Shown here piece by piece: positions 1-5,968 of a DNA stretch of 8,399 nt. The notes under the pieces were generated by a model, which worked only from the letters and a program-made list of their open reading frames with translations, had not been told where the DNA came from and did not search any database. Where the stretch lies: the NCBI GenBank assembly GCA_023415595.1, contig JAEZJW010000125.1, positions 1 to 8,399 on the forward strand. The letters run 5' to 3'. Numbering within the stretch: position 1 is the stretch's first letter; every line of letters begins with the position of its first letter. Source of the DNA: Bacillota bacterium (GTDB lineage: Bacteria; Bacillota; Clostridia; Lachnospirales; Lachnospiraceae). Position numbers and translations under genes: made by a program.

Positions 1-9
1 ATAATTCAT
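1..9 (-). CDS. Start of an unidentified gene downstream of cheW (only three codons visible)
   Basis: An ATG at 9-7 on the minus strand reads Met-Asn-Tyr and then leaves the window. A GGAGG Shine-Dalgarno lies at 23-19, nine bases upstream, which is good spacing for a Firmicute start. The preceding gene on this strand is cheW, so another chemotaxis or motility gene is plausible, but no product can be named from three codons. The call rests on the ribosome binding site and on the promoter-like sequence and structured leader upstream. Confidence 0.4.
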
Positions 10-13
10 TTGT

Positions 14-82
14 AGGAACCTCCGTTAATTAAGATATTTTTCATCCGGCAAGATGATATCTTAATTATACTGTGAGGTTCTT
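14..82 (-). promoter_or_regulatory. Compound RNA hairpin sequestering the Shine-Dalgarno of the next gene
   Basis: A 12-bp perfect inverted repeat (26-37 with 56-67) is nested inside an outer 7-bp perfect stem (16-22 with 74-80). The linking bases could add a few pairs (24-70, 25-69). A small inner stem, CATC/GATG (42-45 with 52-55), can form in the loop. Read on the minus strand, the 3' arm of the outer stem contains most of the GGAGG Shine-Dalgarno (23-19) that precedes the ATG at 9. Folding would therefore hide the ribosome binding site. The flanks have no U-run on the minus strand, so it is not an intrinsic terminator. It matches no riboswitch class I recognise. A small mobile palindromic repeat is the main alternative. 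Confidence 0.6.
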
Positions 83-127
83 CTTACGTCCATTGACGCA
101 ATTTATGAATTACAGGAATGCTTTCTA

Positions 128-158
128 GTTATATTATTTTATGTAATTTAGTAGTCAA
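128..158 (-). promoter_or_regulatory. Putative SigA promoter between cheW and the next gene
   Basis: On the minus strand a TTGACT -35 (158-153) is followed by two overlapping -10 candidates: TAATAT (136-131, 16-bp spacer) or TATAAC (133-128, 19-bp spacer). Transcription would begin near 120-125. That would give a leader of roughly 110 bases carrying the 14-82 hairpin. The region is very AT-rich, so chance matches are possible. No sigma-28 motility promoter is evident here. Confidence 0.45.
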
Positions 159-169
159 GATTTAAGGAA

Positions 170-658
170 TTAGCTATGTAAATCCTTCAAAAGCTCAGAA
201 TCATCATCGTTAAGAAGCTTTTCACAGTCGAGCAATAATTTAACATCCCCTCCAACTTTTCCAATTCCTCTGATATATTTATTTCCTTCCTTTTTTAATT
301 CCGGTGGAGCAACGATTTCAGTTTCCGGAATTGAAATCACCTCTGATACACTATCTACGACCAGCCCGATTGATTCATTTCTGATGTCTATCACAATGAT
401 ACAGGTTCTGTCCGTATACTCACGAAAGTTCTTCTTAAACCGAAGTCTTACATCCATGATTGGGATGATTTTTCCTCTTAAATTAATAATTCCCATAATG
501 TACTCAGGCAGTTCCGGTACCTCTGTTATGGTTTGTATTCCAATGATTTCAGTAACATACCTGATCTCAATCCCATACGCTTCACTGCCTAATTGAAAGG
601 TTAAAAATCTTCCGTCGAGAGTATCTTCCTCCTCATAGTAATCTAACATATCTGCCAT
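170..658 (-). CDS. cheW: Chemotaxis coupling protein CheW
   Basis: CheW is the cytoplasmic adaptor that links chemoreceptors (MCPs) to the histidine kinase CheA in signalling arrays. The 162-residue product is one CheW-like SH3-type domain, the normal length for the family. It spans residues 16-155 after a short acidic N-terminus. Visible hallmarks are the FQLGSEAYGIEI strand (21-32), the GIINLRGKIIPIMDVR segment (56-71) whose Asn-Leu-Arg-Gly lies at the receptor/CheA contact surface, and GLVVDSVSEV (98-107). The ATG at 658 has a strong AGGAAGGAG at 675-667, eight bases upstream. It follows cheA by 57 bases with no terminator between them, so the two are probably co-transcribed. A promoter-like sequence and a structured leader for another gene follow it. 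Confidence 0.95.
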   Translation of the reverse strand: MADMLDYYEEEDTLDGRFLTFQLGSEAYGIEIRYVTEIIGIQTITEVPELPEYIMGIINLRGKIIPIMDVRLRFKKNFREYTDRTCIIVIDIRNESIGLVVDSVSEVISIPETEIVAPPELKKEGNKYIRGIGKVGGDVKLLLDCEKLLNDDDSELLKDLHS

Positions 659-715
659 TATGCCAACTCCTTCCTGCTTTTTTAGTGCATTTTATGTTAA
701 TTAATAAAGCCCTTA

Positions 716-2728
716 TTAAGTATTTCTATGTGCTAATCCGCCGATATCAAGTATCAGGCTGATATTACCATCCCCTAATAGTGTGCATCCGGAAAGGCCC
801 TGTTTACTTCGCATATCAGTAATATATTTCGGAAGGGACTTTACCACCACCTGCTGCTGTCCTAACAAACGATCAGCAAATAAGCATAGCTTCTTATCAT
901 TTTGTTCAACCATAATGAAGATGCCTTCAGAAAAATCAACAGCCTTTGTCTTTATTCGAAAGAATTCATGCAGCCTGAGCAATGGATGGCAATGTCCCCT
1001 TACCATTATCATTTCGCTGCCTTCAGGATCTTTTATAATGTCTGCCTGCTTATGCTGAAAGGATTCCTGAATTGCTGTTGTAGGTATTGTAAAGTTCGAA
1101 CCACCAACCTGTATGTTCATACCATCAATGATAGCTAACGTGAGCGGAATTTTTATGATAAAACTGGAGCCAACGCCTTCTGAGCTATCAACGGATACCA
1201 TCCCTCCGACCGCTTCAATGTTTTTTGTAACCACATCCATACCAACACCTCTCCCACTGAATTCTGTAACCTTGTCCTTGGTTGAGAAGCCCGGCAGGAA
1301 AATAAGATTGTAGATTTCCTTATCCGATAGATCACTCTGTGGTTTAAACAGCAAACTATTTTCTCTGGCTTTTTTGAGTATTTGTTCTTTATTTAGGCCC
1401 TTTCCATCATCCTTTACCGTAATGATAACGTCGCTTCCAACATTTTTTGCCTCAATAATGATCTTACCAACTATGGATTTCTCGGCTGCTTTTCTTTCAC
1501 TGATAGATTCAATACCATGATCAATGGCATTTCTGACTAAATGCATCAATGGATCTGAGATATGTTCAATAATATTTTTATCCACTTCTGTTTCTTCACC
1601 ATACAGCTCCAATTGCACCTCTTTATCCAGTTTTTTACTCATGTCCCTTACGATACGGTGCAATTTATGGAAGGTATTACCGAGTGGTACCATTCGTATC
1701 GACATTACCATATCCTGCAATTCACTGGTGATTTTATGAAGCTGCCTTGCTGCCTTATGGAAATTCTCCAGCTCAAGTCCGATGATATCAGGATTTTGTA
1801 TCACCATAGATTCTGCTATTACCATCTCTCCTACTAAATCCATAAGCTTATCCAGCTTTGTAACATTTACGCTGATAATACTTTGGTTCACAGATAACGC
1901 AGATCCTTCATTCTCTTTCTGTTCTGACTTTTTTAGTAAGTATGCATTTGAATCTGCTTGCGACTGTTGAGCTGACTTAACCTGAAATTGCTGTTCTTCT
2001 TCAGGATGATCTATTTGAATCAGCTCCAGGTCTTTGAGGAAGATAGTACGGTGAAAGAAATCACTCATTTCCTGATAAGGCCTGTCCGTTTTAATAAATA
2101 CAGTAAAGCCCTTTTCTCGAATGATCCTGATACTTTCATCATTATCAATAATATCGGAAGGATGATATTGAATCTCCTTCACTAGTCCTTTTAATTTATG
2201 AATGATCGTATAAGACCTGATATTCTCCATTTCACAGCCCTCTTCAAAATATACTGTGGCTCTGAAACTATTTATTTGTTTCTTGGGATTACTGCTATTT
2301 TGTAATTCATTAGAATTATCCCGATTGACAATTGACAGATATTCCTTGATACGGGCGATTAAGCCTGCCGCCTCTCCATCCAGCGTTTCTTTCGCTCTGA
2401 CCTTATACAGTTCCACTTTAATAAAGTCGATCCCTTCCAGTATCAGGCTTGAAAGCAGTGAATAATCCAATATTCGGGGCTTTTGTTCACGAATATAATA
2501 AAAAAGATCCTCCATCGCATGAGCCAGCAGAGATATATTATCAAATAGCATCATCGCGGAAGAACCCTTTATCGTATGCATAATACGAAATATTTCATTT
2601 ATTGCATCCTGTGTAAAATTTCCTGAACTCTCACTTTCCAATATACAGGTTTCCAGCATCTCGATATTCTGAGTCGTTTCAAATATGTACATCTCGAGCA
2701 TAGGCTCATTGGCTTGCTGGTCTGACAT
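716..2728 (-). CDS. cheA: Chemotaxis histidine kinase CheA
   Basis: CheA autophosphorylates under receptor control and passes phosphate to CheY and CheB to steer flagellar motors. The 670-residue product has all five domains. P1 is an Hpt domain (about 5-130) with the phosphorylated His51 in IMHTIKGSS. P2, the CheY-binding domain (about 154-240), is divergent. P3 is the dimerisation helix pair (about 282-345, VTKLDKLMDLVGEMVIAES). P4 is the ATPase, with the N box at 396-407 (HLVRNAIDHGIE), the G1 box DDGKG (440-444) and the G2 region FSGRGVGMDVV (490-500). P5 is a CheW-like domain (about 532-665). The ATG at 2728 has AAGGAGG at 2747-2741, twelve bases upstream, which is slightly long spacing. 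A near-consensus promoter lies upstream and cheW follows. No cheY, receptor or cheB is in view. All catalytic motifs look intact. Confidence 0.97.
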   Translation of the reverse strand: MSDQQANEPMLEMYIFETTQNIEMLETCILESESSGNFTQDAINEIFRIMHTIKGSSAMMLFDNISLLAHAMEDLFYYIREQKPRILDYSLLSSLILEGIDFIKVELYKVRAKETLDGEAAGLIARIKEYLSIVNRDNSNELQNSSNPKKQINSFRATVYFEEGCEMENIRSYTIIHKLKGLVKEIQYHPSDIIDNDESIRIIREKGFTVFIKTDRPYQEMSDFFHRTIFLKDLELIQIDHPEEEQQFQVKSAQQSQADSNAYLLKKSEQKENEGSALSVNQSIISVNVTKLDKLMDLVGEMVIAESMVIQNPDIIGLELENFHKAARQLHKITSELQDMVMSIRMVPLGNTFHKLHRIVRDMSKKLDKEVQLELYGEETEVDKNIIEHISDPLMHLVRNAIDHGIESISERKAAEKSIVGKIIIEAKNVGSDVIITVKDDGKGLNKEQILKKARENSLLFKPQSDLSDKEIYNLIFLPGFSTKDKVTEFSGRGVGMDVVTKNIEAVGGMVSVDSSEGVGSSFIIKIPLTLAIIDGMNIQVGGSNFTIPTTAIQESFQHKQADIIKDPEGSEMIMVRGHCHPLLRLHEFFRIKTKAVDFSEGIFIMVEQNDKKLCLFADRLLGQQQVVVKSLPKYITDMRSKQGLSGCTLLGDGNISLILDIGGLAHRNT

Positions 2729-2768
2729 AGTATTTTCGTCCCTCCTTAAACCAAAGTTGAATACTCTA

Positions 2769-2798
2769 ATTATATTGGTATCCAGTGCCTCTTGTCAA
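2769..2798 (-). promoter_or_regulatory. SigA-type promoter for cheA-cheW
   Basis: Read on the minus strand, a perfect -35 TTGACA (2798-2793) and a perfect -10 TATAAT (2774-2769) are separated by 18 bp. Transcription should start near 2762, about 34 bases before the cheA ATG. This is a vegetative promoter rather than a sigma-28 motility one, so cheA may be expressed independently of late flagellar genes. Confidence 0.85.
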
Positions 2799-2810
2799 TT
2801 TTTATTTTAT

Positions 2811-2830
2811 TTGGTCGATTTTTGTCGATT
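2811..2830 (-). repeat. Two tandem 10-bp repeats upstream of the cheA promoter
   Basis: On the plus strand TTGGTCGATT (2811-2820) is followed directly by TTTGTCGATT (2821-2830), nine of ten bases identical. The 10-bp period places both on one face of the helix. They lie about 50-70 bases upstream of the predicted cheA start, a position typical of an activator or response-regulator site. The core TGTCGAT of the second unit differs at one base from the Spo0A box TGTCGAA. The regulator is inferred, not shown. Confidence 0.45.
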
Positions 2831-2855
2831 ATTTAGATTAGCGGTTATTATATCG

Positions 2856-2897
2856 AAAAAAAAGCTATCAGGTAAGGATATATCCTTGCTTGATAGC
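2856..2897 (-). terminator. Intrinsic terminator after the kdpE-type gene
   Basis: Just after the response regulator stop codon, on the minus strand, GCTATCA (2897-2891) pairs with TGATAGC (2870-2864). An inner self-complementary segment AAGGATATATCCTT (2887-2874) can extend the structure. Eight U residues (2863-2856) follow at once. This is a textbook Rho-independent terminator that separates the two-component unit from cheA. Confidence 0.9.
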
Positions 2898-2903
2898 CAT
2901 GTT

Positions 2904-3599
2904 CTATTTCTCTGCAAATCGGTAACCAATACCCATCTGGGTAAGAATAAACCGTGGATTTGCCGTATCTCTTTCAATTTTGCGGCGAAGACTCGCCATA
3001 AAAACTCTCAAACTTTTCGCGTCACCTTCCTCACCATAACCCCAAACCTGATTTATGATATAGTTATGTGTGAGCACCTTACCTCTGTTTGCAATCAGTA
3101 TCTTAAGGAGCTTATATTCCATAGGGGTTAAGTGGACTTCATTATCATCAACAAACACAAGACCCCTTGTGTAATCAACAGTTAAATTATCGCAGATGAA
3201 GGCTTCCAGGTTGTCCGGATTAGTTGTACTGCTGACCTTTCTTTGCGCCACTCTGATTCTGGCAAGAAGCTCACCGGTATAGAAGGGCTTTGTTACATAA
3301 TCATCCGCACCACTATCCAAGGCTTTGATAATCTCACTTTCTTCTTCCCTGGCTGAAACAACTATAATCGGATTACTGTTCTTCTCTCTTATTTGCCTGA
3401 TCACCTCTATGCCATCCATATCGGGCAATCCGAGATCCAGGAGAATGATATCGGGATGATTGGCATGAAACAATCCGATCGCTTCTTTCCCCGTTACCGC
3501 ACTATAAGATTTATATCCTTCATCCTTCAATAATATACTGATTAAGGACATGATATATTTATCATCTTCAACGATTAAAATTGAACTATTATCCTCCAC
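2904..3599 (-). CDS. kdpE: KdpE-type OmpR/PhoB-family response regulator
   Basis: This is the DNA-binding response regulator partner of the kinase just upstream. The 231-residue product has a receiver domain (about 5-118) with the acidic pocket Glu11-Asp12-Asp13, phosphoacceptor Asp55 (LLDLGLPDMDG), Ser82 and Lys104 (KPF). A winged-helix OmpR/PhoB output domain follows (about 133-229), with the LTPMEYKLL motif, the RVFMASLRRKI recognition-helix region and the terminal GIGYRF. Length and order are normal. The start is a GTG at 3599 with AAGGAAGG at 3613-3606, six bases upstream. It lies 51 bases after the kinase stop, and that gap contains a strong promoter-like sequence. A terminator follows. 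KdpE in other bacteria controls potassium uptake; the targets here are unknown because no kdpFABC is in the window. Confidence 0.88.
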   Translation of the reverse strand: MEDNSSILIVEDDKYIMSLISILLKDEGYKSYSAVTGKEAIGLFHANHPDIILLDLGLPDMDGIEVIRQIREKNSNPIIVVSAREEESEIIKALDSGADDYVTKPFYTGELLARIRVAQRKVSSTTNPDNLEAFICDNLTVDYTRGLVFVDDNEVHLTPMEYKLLKILIANRGKVLTHNYIINQVWGYGEEGDAKSLRVFMASLRRKIERDTANPRFILTQMGIGYRFAEK

Positions 3600-3625
3600 G
3601 ATAATCCTTCCTTTATAGCCCGTAT

Positions 3626-3654
3626 TTTATATTGTTAATCAAGTATCGTATCAA
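3626..3654 (-). promoter_or_regulatory. Internal SigA-like promoter for the response regulator gene
   Basis: On the minus strand a TTGATA -35 (3654-3649, five of six consensus bases) and a TATAAA -10 (3631-3626, five of six) are separated by exactly 17 bp. The -35 overlaps the kinase stop codon. The predicted start near 3619 leaves a leader of about 20 bases that includes the AAGGAAGG ribosome binding site. This would let the regulator be made at a different level from the kinase. Confidence 0.6.
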
Positions 3655-5066
3655 TTATTCTTACCATCCGTCTGTTCACCATAGGGCAGGGTAAAGACAA
3701 ATAATGCGCCACCAAGCTGAGATTGTTCCAACCGGATGGTCCCGCCATGGGATTCTACGATAGCCTTACAAATAGCCAACCCCAGCCCAATCCCTTTCTT
3801 CCCGTCAGCACTGGTCTTGCCGCTTGTGACAAATGCATCAAAAATATGATCTGTCAGCTGAGGAGTTATTCCTTCTCCTCCATCCGCAACCCCGAATTCC
3901 AGGCAGTCTTCCTTTTGACTAACATAGAGTTCAATCGGGCTGTCCTTCGGAGTGTGTGAAACAGCATTATCCAGAAGATTAATAAGAACCTGGGTAATCA
4001 TTTTACCATCCATCGGGACAGTCACTAATTCTTTGGGCTTGATGATTTGGAATGGCCTGTCGGTAAGGCGTGCCACATGACCGACTGCCTCATTTATCAC
4101 ATCCTCCACTACTTCCGGCTGCTTATTCACCTGCAGCTTACCGCTGTCAATCCGGGTCATGTTTAAAATGTTTTCAACCAGGGTAGTGAGCCATACTGCT
4201 TGTTCGTTAATGTCTGTAGCCAAACGTTCTATACTCTCATAATCGAGATTCCTGCCACGCTGCACTATATAGCTGCTGGCTCCGGAGATTCCTGTCAGTG
4301 GAGTTCTTAAATCATGACTGATGCTTCGAAGGAGATTACTCTTCAGATGTTCCCGTTCCATCGCAATACGGATATTCTCACGTTCATTGTACACAAACTC
4401 CCTGTCTAACGCAATGCCCATCTGCGCTGCCACCGTTTTTACCAGCCATTCCTGCTTCATATTAAGATCTATATTTGAAGGATATATCGTAAGCGTTCCC
4501 AATAACTTGGCAAGTCCGGTTATTGGCAGCTTAATATTTTCTAGATTACTGTCGGGGATAAAATTATCGCTGACATAGACCTGACTGTTCTCGAATAACT
4601 CTACGATACTGTCATGCCCTGTATACTCTTTGATGCAGCGTATTCCCTGACGGATAATATTCTCATCACCGGTAACATTCAGAAGCCGCTGTGACACCTC
4701 ATACAGCAGCTTGGCTGTCTGCTCATTATTCTGGGAAATTAAGAGCTGCCGTTGAAATTTAGCTGTAAGGCTCGAGGATATGACCGATGCGATCAAGAAA
4801 AATAACATTAATGTAATATCATTCGTGTTATTGATTGCAAAGGTATGAACGGGCTCAGTAAAGAAATAATTAAAGATCATAACACTTAAGCAAGACGCAA
4901 TAATGCCATAGCGGTAGCCGTTCGAGAATGCGGTCACCAATAGTACTCCGACGATAAATATCATAAGGATATTTTCTTTATCCACACCGAATTGATTCAA
5001 AGCTAAGGAGCTGACCGTAGTAATCAGCAAGATCGGAATCAGTCTTAGATAATATCTTAAGTTCAT
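3651..5066 (-). CDS. kdpD: Short KdpD-type membrane sensor histidine kinase (DUF4118 domain)
   Basis: This kinase pairs with the response regulator downstream. The 471-residue product begins with a DUF4118-like membrane domain of about four hydrophobic segments (residues 8-24, 32-48, 52-70, 84-104), including the family-typical FNYFFTEP stretch (65-72). A GAF-like region follows (about 115-225). The HisKA domain has His251 in SISHDLRTPL, and the HATPase domain has the N box LINLLDNAVSH (361-371), G1 ADGGEG (394-399) and G2 KGIGLGLAI (424-432). The classical KdpD N-terminal kinase-like and universal-stress domains (several hundred residues in E. coli) are absent. I chose the ATG at 5066 because GGAGG (5078-5074) sits seven bases upstream. 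A longer frame from 5138 has no ribosome binding site. The gene lies 90 bases after a membrane-anchored RCK-like gene. Confidence 0.88.
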   Translation of the reverse strand: MNLRYYLRLIPILLITTVSSLALNQFGVDKENILMIFIVGVLLVTAFSNGYRYGIIASCLSVMIFNYFFTEPVHTFAINNTNDITLMLFFLIASVISSSLTAKFQRQLLISQNNEQTAKLLYEVSQRLLNVTGDENIIRQGIRCIKEYTGHDSIVELFENSQVYVSDNFIPDSNLENIKLPITGLAKLLGTLTIYPSNIDLNMKQEWLVKTVAAQMGIALDREFVYNERENIRIAMEREHLKSNLLRSISHDLRTPLTGISGASSYIVQRGRNLDYESIERLATDINEQAVWLTTLVENILNMTRIDSGKLQVNKQPEVVEDVINEAVGHVARLTDRPFQIIKPKELVTVPMDGKMITQVLINLLDNAVSHTPKDSPIELYVSQKEDCLEFGVADGGEGITPQLTDHIFDAFVTSGKTSADGKKGIGLGLAICKAIVESHGGTIRLEQSQLGGALFVFTLPYGEQTDGKNN

Positions 5067-5156
5067 AAAAAAACCTCCATGCTCTGATACCCTCGAAAAG
5101 GGCGCCAGTGTTATCATCACATAGAGATATTTTACCATATTTATTGAATATATGCT

Positions 5157-5609
5157 TTAAATTTTTTTAACTGCAGCTTCATATACTTTTTCTGCCGTAG
5201 CATCTCTGCTGGATAAATAAGGTATTTTCTCCCTTGCGAAAATGCTCTCGTTCCCGCTGTCATTGCAAATACTGATCATTTGTTCAATCCCATACAACCT
5301 ATAGCCGATTTTATATAAAACTATATTGTCGGTATCATTATCAGATAAAGCAAATAGGGAAACAAAGTTTTGCTCCCGCTCCATCAGATATGGTTCTGTT
5401 AAGCGTAAAACTCGGCTTGTCTTACTTTCCAGCAGTAAACAAACCTGCTCTGCCAGTTCCGATCTTCCTAATACAATTGCAGTCGGTCCGACTTTAAATT
5501 CCTCATTCGCTTTACCTACCTTTGCCGCGAATTTATCAACCTTAGCCATTATGTAAAATCCGAAACCTATAAACAGGATAATAAAAACAATAAGCAAAAA
5601 TAACAGCAT
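5157..5609 (-). CDS. Small membrane-anchored protein with a degenerate TrkA-N (RCK) domain
   Basis: The 150-residue product starts with one hydrophobic helix (residues 2-22), then a short charged linker and a Rossmann-like region (about 40-150). The best match by eye to TrkA-N/RCK is FALSDNDTDNIVLYKIGYRLYG (86-107), which mirrors the family's Asp-x-x-N-I helix entry, followed by MISICNDSGNESIFAREKIPYLSS (111-134). The usual GxGxxG loop is replaced by LGRSELAEQ (47-55), and the expected acidic residue after strand 2 is shifted, so NAD(H) or ATP binding may be altered or lost. There is no RCK-C domain. RCK proteins gate Ktr/Trk potassium transporters, and operon linkage with a KdpD/KdpE-type pair suggests a potassium-related sensing or accessory role (inference). 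The ATG at 5609 is preceded by AGAGGGTG, about six to eight bases upstream. Confidence 0.75.
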   Translation of the reverse strand: MLLFLLIVFIILFIGFGFYIMAKVDKFAAKVGKANEEFKVGPTAIVLGRSELAEQVCLLLESKTSRVLRLTEPYLMEREQNFVSLFALSDNDTDNIVLYKIGYRLYGIEQMISICNDSGNESIFAREKIPYLSSRDATAEKVYEAAVKKI

Positions 5610-5658
5610 TCCTTCACCCTCTTGCGAAATAATATATGCTGATATTTTAATGCTTTCG

Positions 5659-5676
5659 GTATTAAGAATGTATTAA
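5659..5676 (-). repeat. Direct repeat GTATTAA in the leader of the RCK/kdpDE unit
   Basis: On the plus strand GTATTAA occurs at 5659-5665 and again at 5670-5676, an 11-bp period. It falls just downstream of the predicted transcription start (about 5681), where a bound regulator could act as a roadblock. The motif is AT-rich and short, so chance is a real possibility. Confidence 0.25.
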
Positions 5677-5687
5677 TACTGACTCAT

Positions 5688-5715
5688 ATAATATTAGTAA
5701 CCTGTTAAAATTCAA
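5688..5715 (-). promoter_or_regulatory. Putative SigA promoter for the RCK-like/kdpD/kdpE unit
   Basis: On the minus strand a TTGAAT -35 (5715-5710) and a TATTAT -10 (5693-5688, five of six consensus bases) are 16 bp apart. The predicted start near 5681 leaves a leader of about 70 bases before the ATG at 5609. It is the best-placed promoter candidate in the gap between yjfF and this operon, but the surrounding sequence is AT-rich. Confidence 0.5.
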
Positions 5716-5751
5716 AGCGATTATATTAAGATTTTATAAAGCTTAGCTTAA

Positions 5752-5961
5752 TGCCTGCAGTGCCGTACCTGGCATAAAAGAGGCATGCCAGGTATCCGTA
5801 TTTCCATCAATGTATCAATCCTTCAGCTTAAGCATCCTGATTTTGTAAACCATGTCGGACAGATTTTAGAAGAAACACAGCTGGAACCACAGTATCTGGA
5901 ACTGGAAATCACCGAAAGTACAGCCGTAGGTAGGAAGAAATCGAGCATTTATTATTTAAAA
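5752..5961 (+). pseudogene. EAL-domain (c-di-GMP phosphodiesterase) gene remnant
   Basis: A plus-strand frame of about 70 codons reads like the middle of an EAL domain. It has a Trp (5770-5772) followed by KRGMPGIRISINVSILQLKH, then a Phe-Val-x-x-Val helix and the strand LELEITES (5899-5919). The Asn of NVS (5809-5811) and the first Glu of EITES (5905-5907) match two conserved metal-ligand positions. The match fades through an Ile-x-x-Leu-Lys pattern and stops near 5961, next to the yjfF stop codon. The EAL motif itself, the DDFGTG segment and any GGDEF or sensor domain are missing. In-frame TAA codons precede it (5749-5751, 5737-5739), and the only ATG (5785) is internal and has no Shine-Dalgarno. 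It cannot be an active enzyme. It fills most of the 5610-5968 gap; the rest holds the promoter region of the RCK-like gene. Confidence 0.82.
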
Positions 5962-5968
5962 TGTAAGC

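Noticed and set aside
701..719. 7-bp inverted repeat TTAATAA/TTATTAA spanning the cheA stop codon.
   Set aside because: All-A/T arms, no U-run, and the gap to cheW is only 57 bases. It is unlikely to stop transcription and is expected by chance in this composition.
2685..3131. Plus-strand open frame of 148 codons over the cheA start and the response regulator end.
   Set aside because: It is antisense to two well-supported genes and to a terminator, and its translation has no recognisable domain.
5086..5115. Weak hairpin in the leader before the kinase gene (CCCT/AGGG with outer GATA/TATC).
   Set aside because: Two 4-bp stems separated by an asymmetric loop are too weak to call. No match to a c-di-AMP riboswitch was seen.
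5067..5138. Longer start for the kinase at 5138, adding 24 residues.
   Set aside because: There is no Shine-Dalgarno before 5138, whereas GGAGG is well placed for the ATG at 5066. The added residues are not kinase-like.
5766..5794. Perfect 10-bp inverted repeat (TACCTGGCAT, 9-base loop, ATGCCAGGTA) that could look like a terminator or operator.
   Set aside because: It lies wholly inside the EAL coding relic, where both arms encode expected EAL residues (Trp-His and Met-Pro-Gly). It has no U-run on either strand. Probably coincidental.
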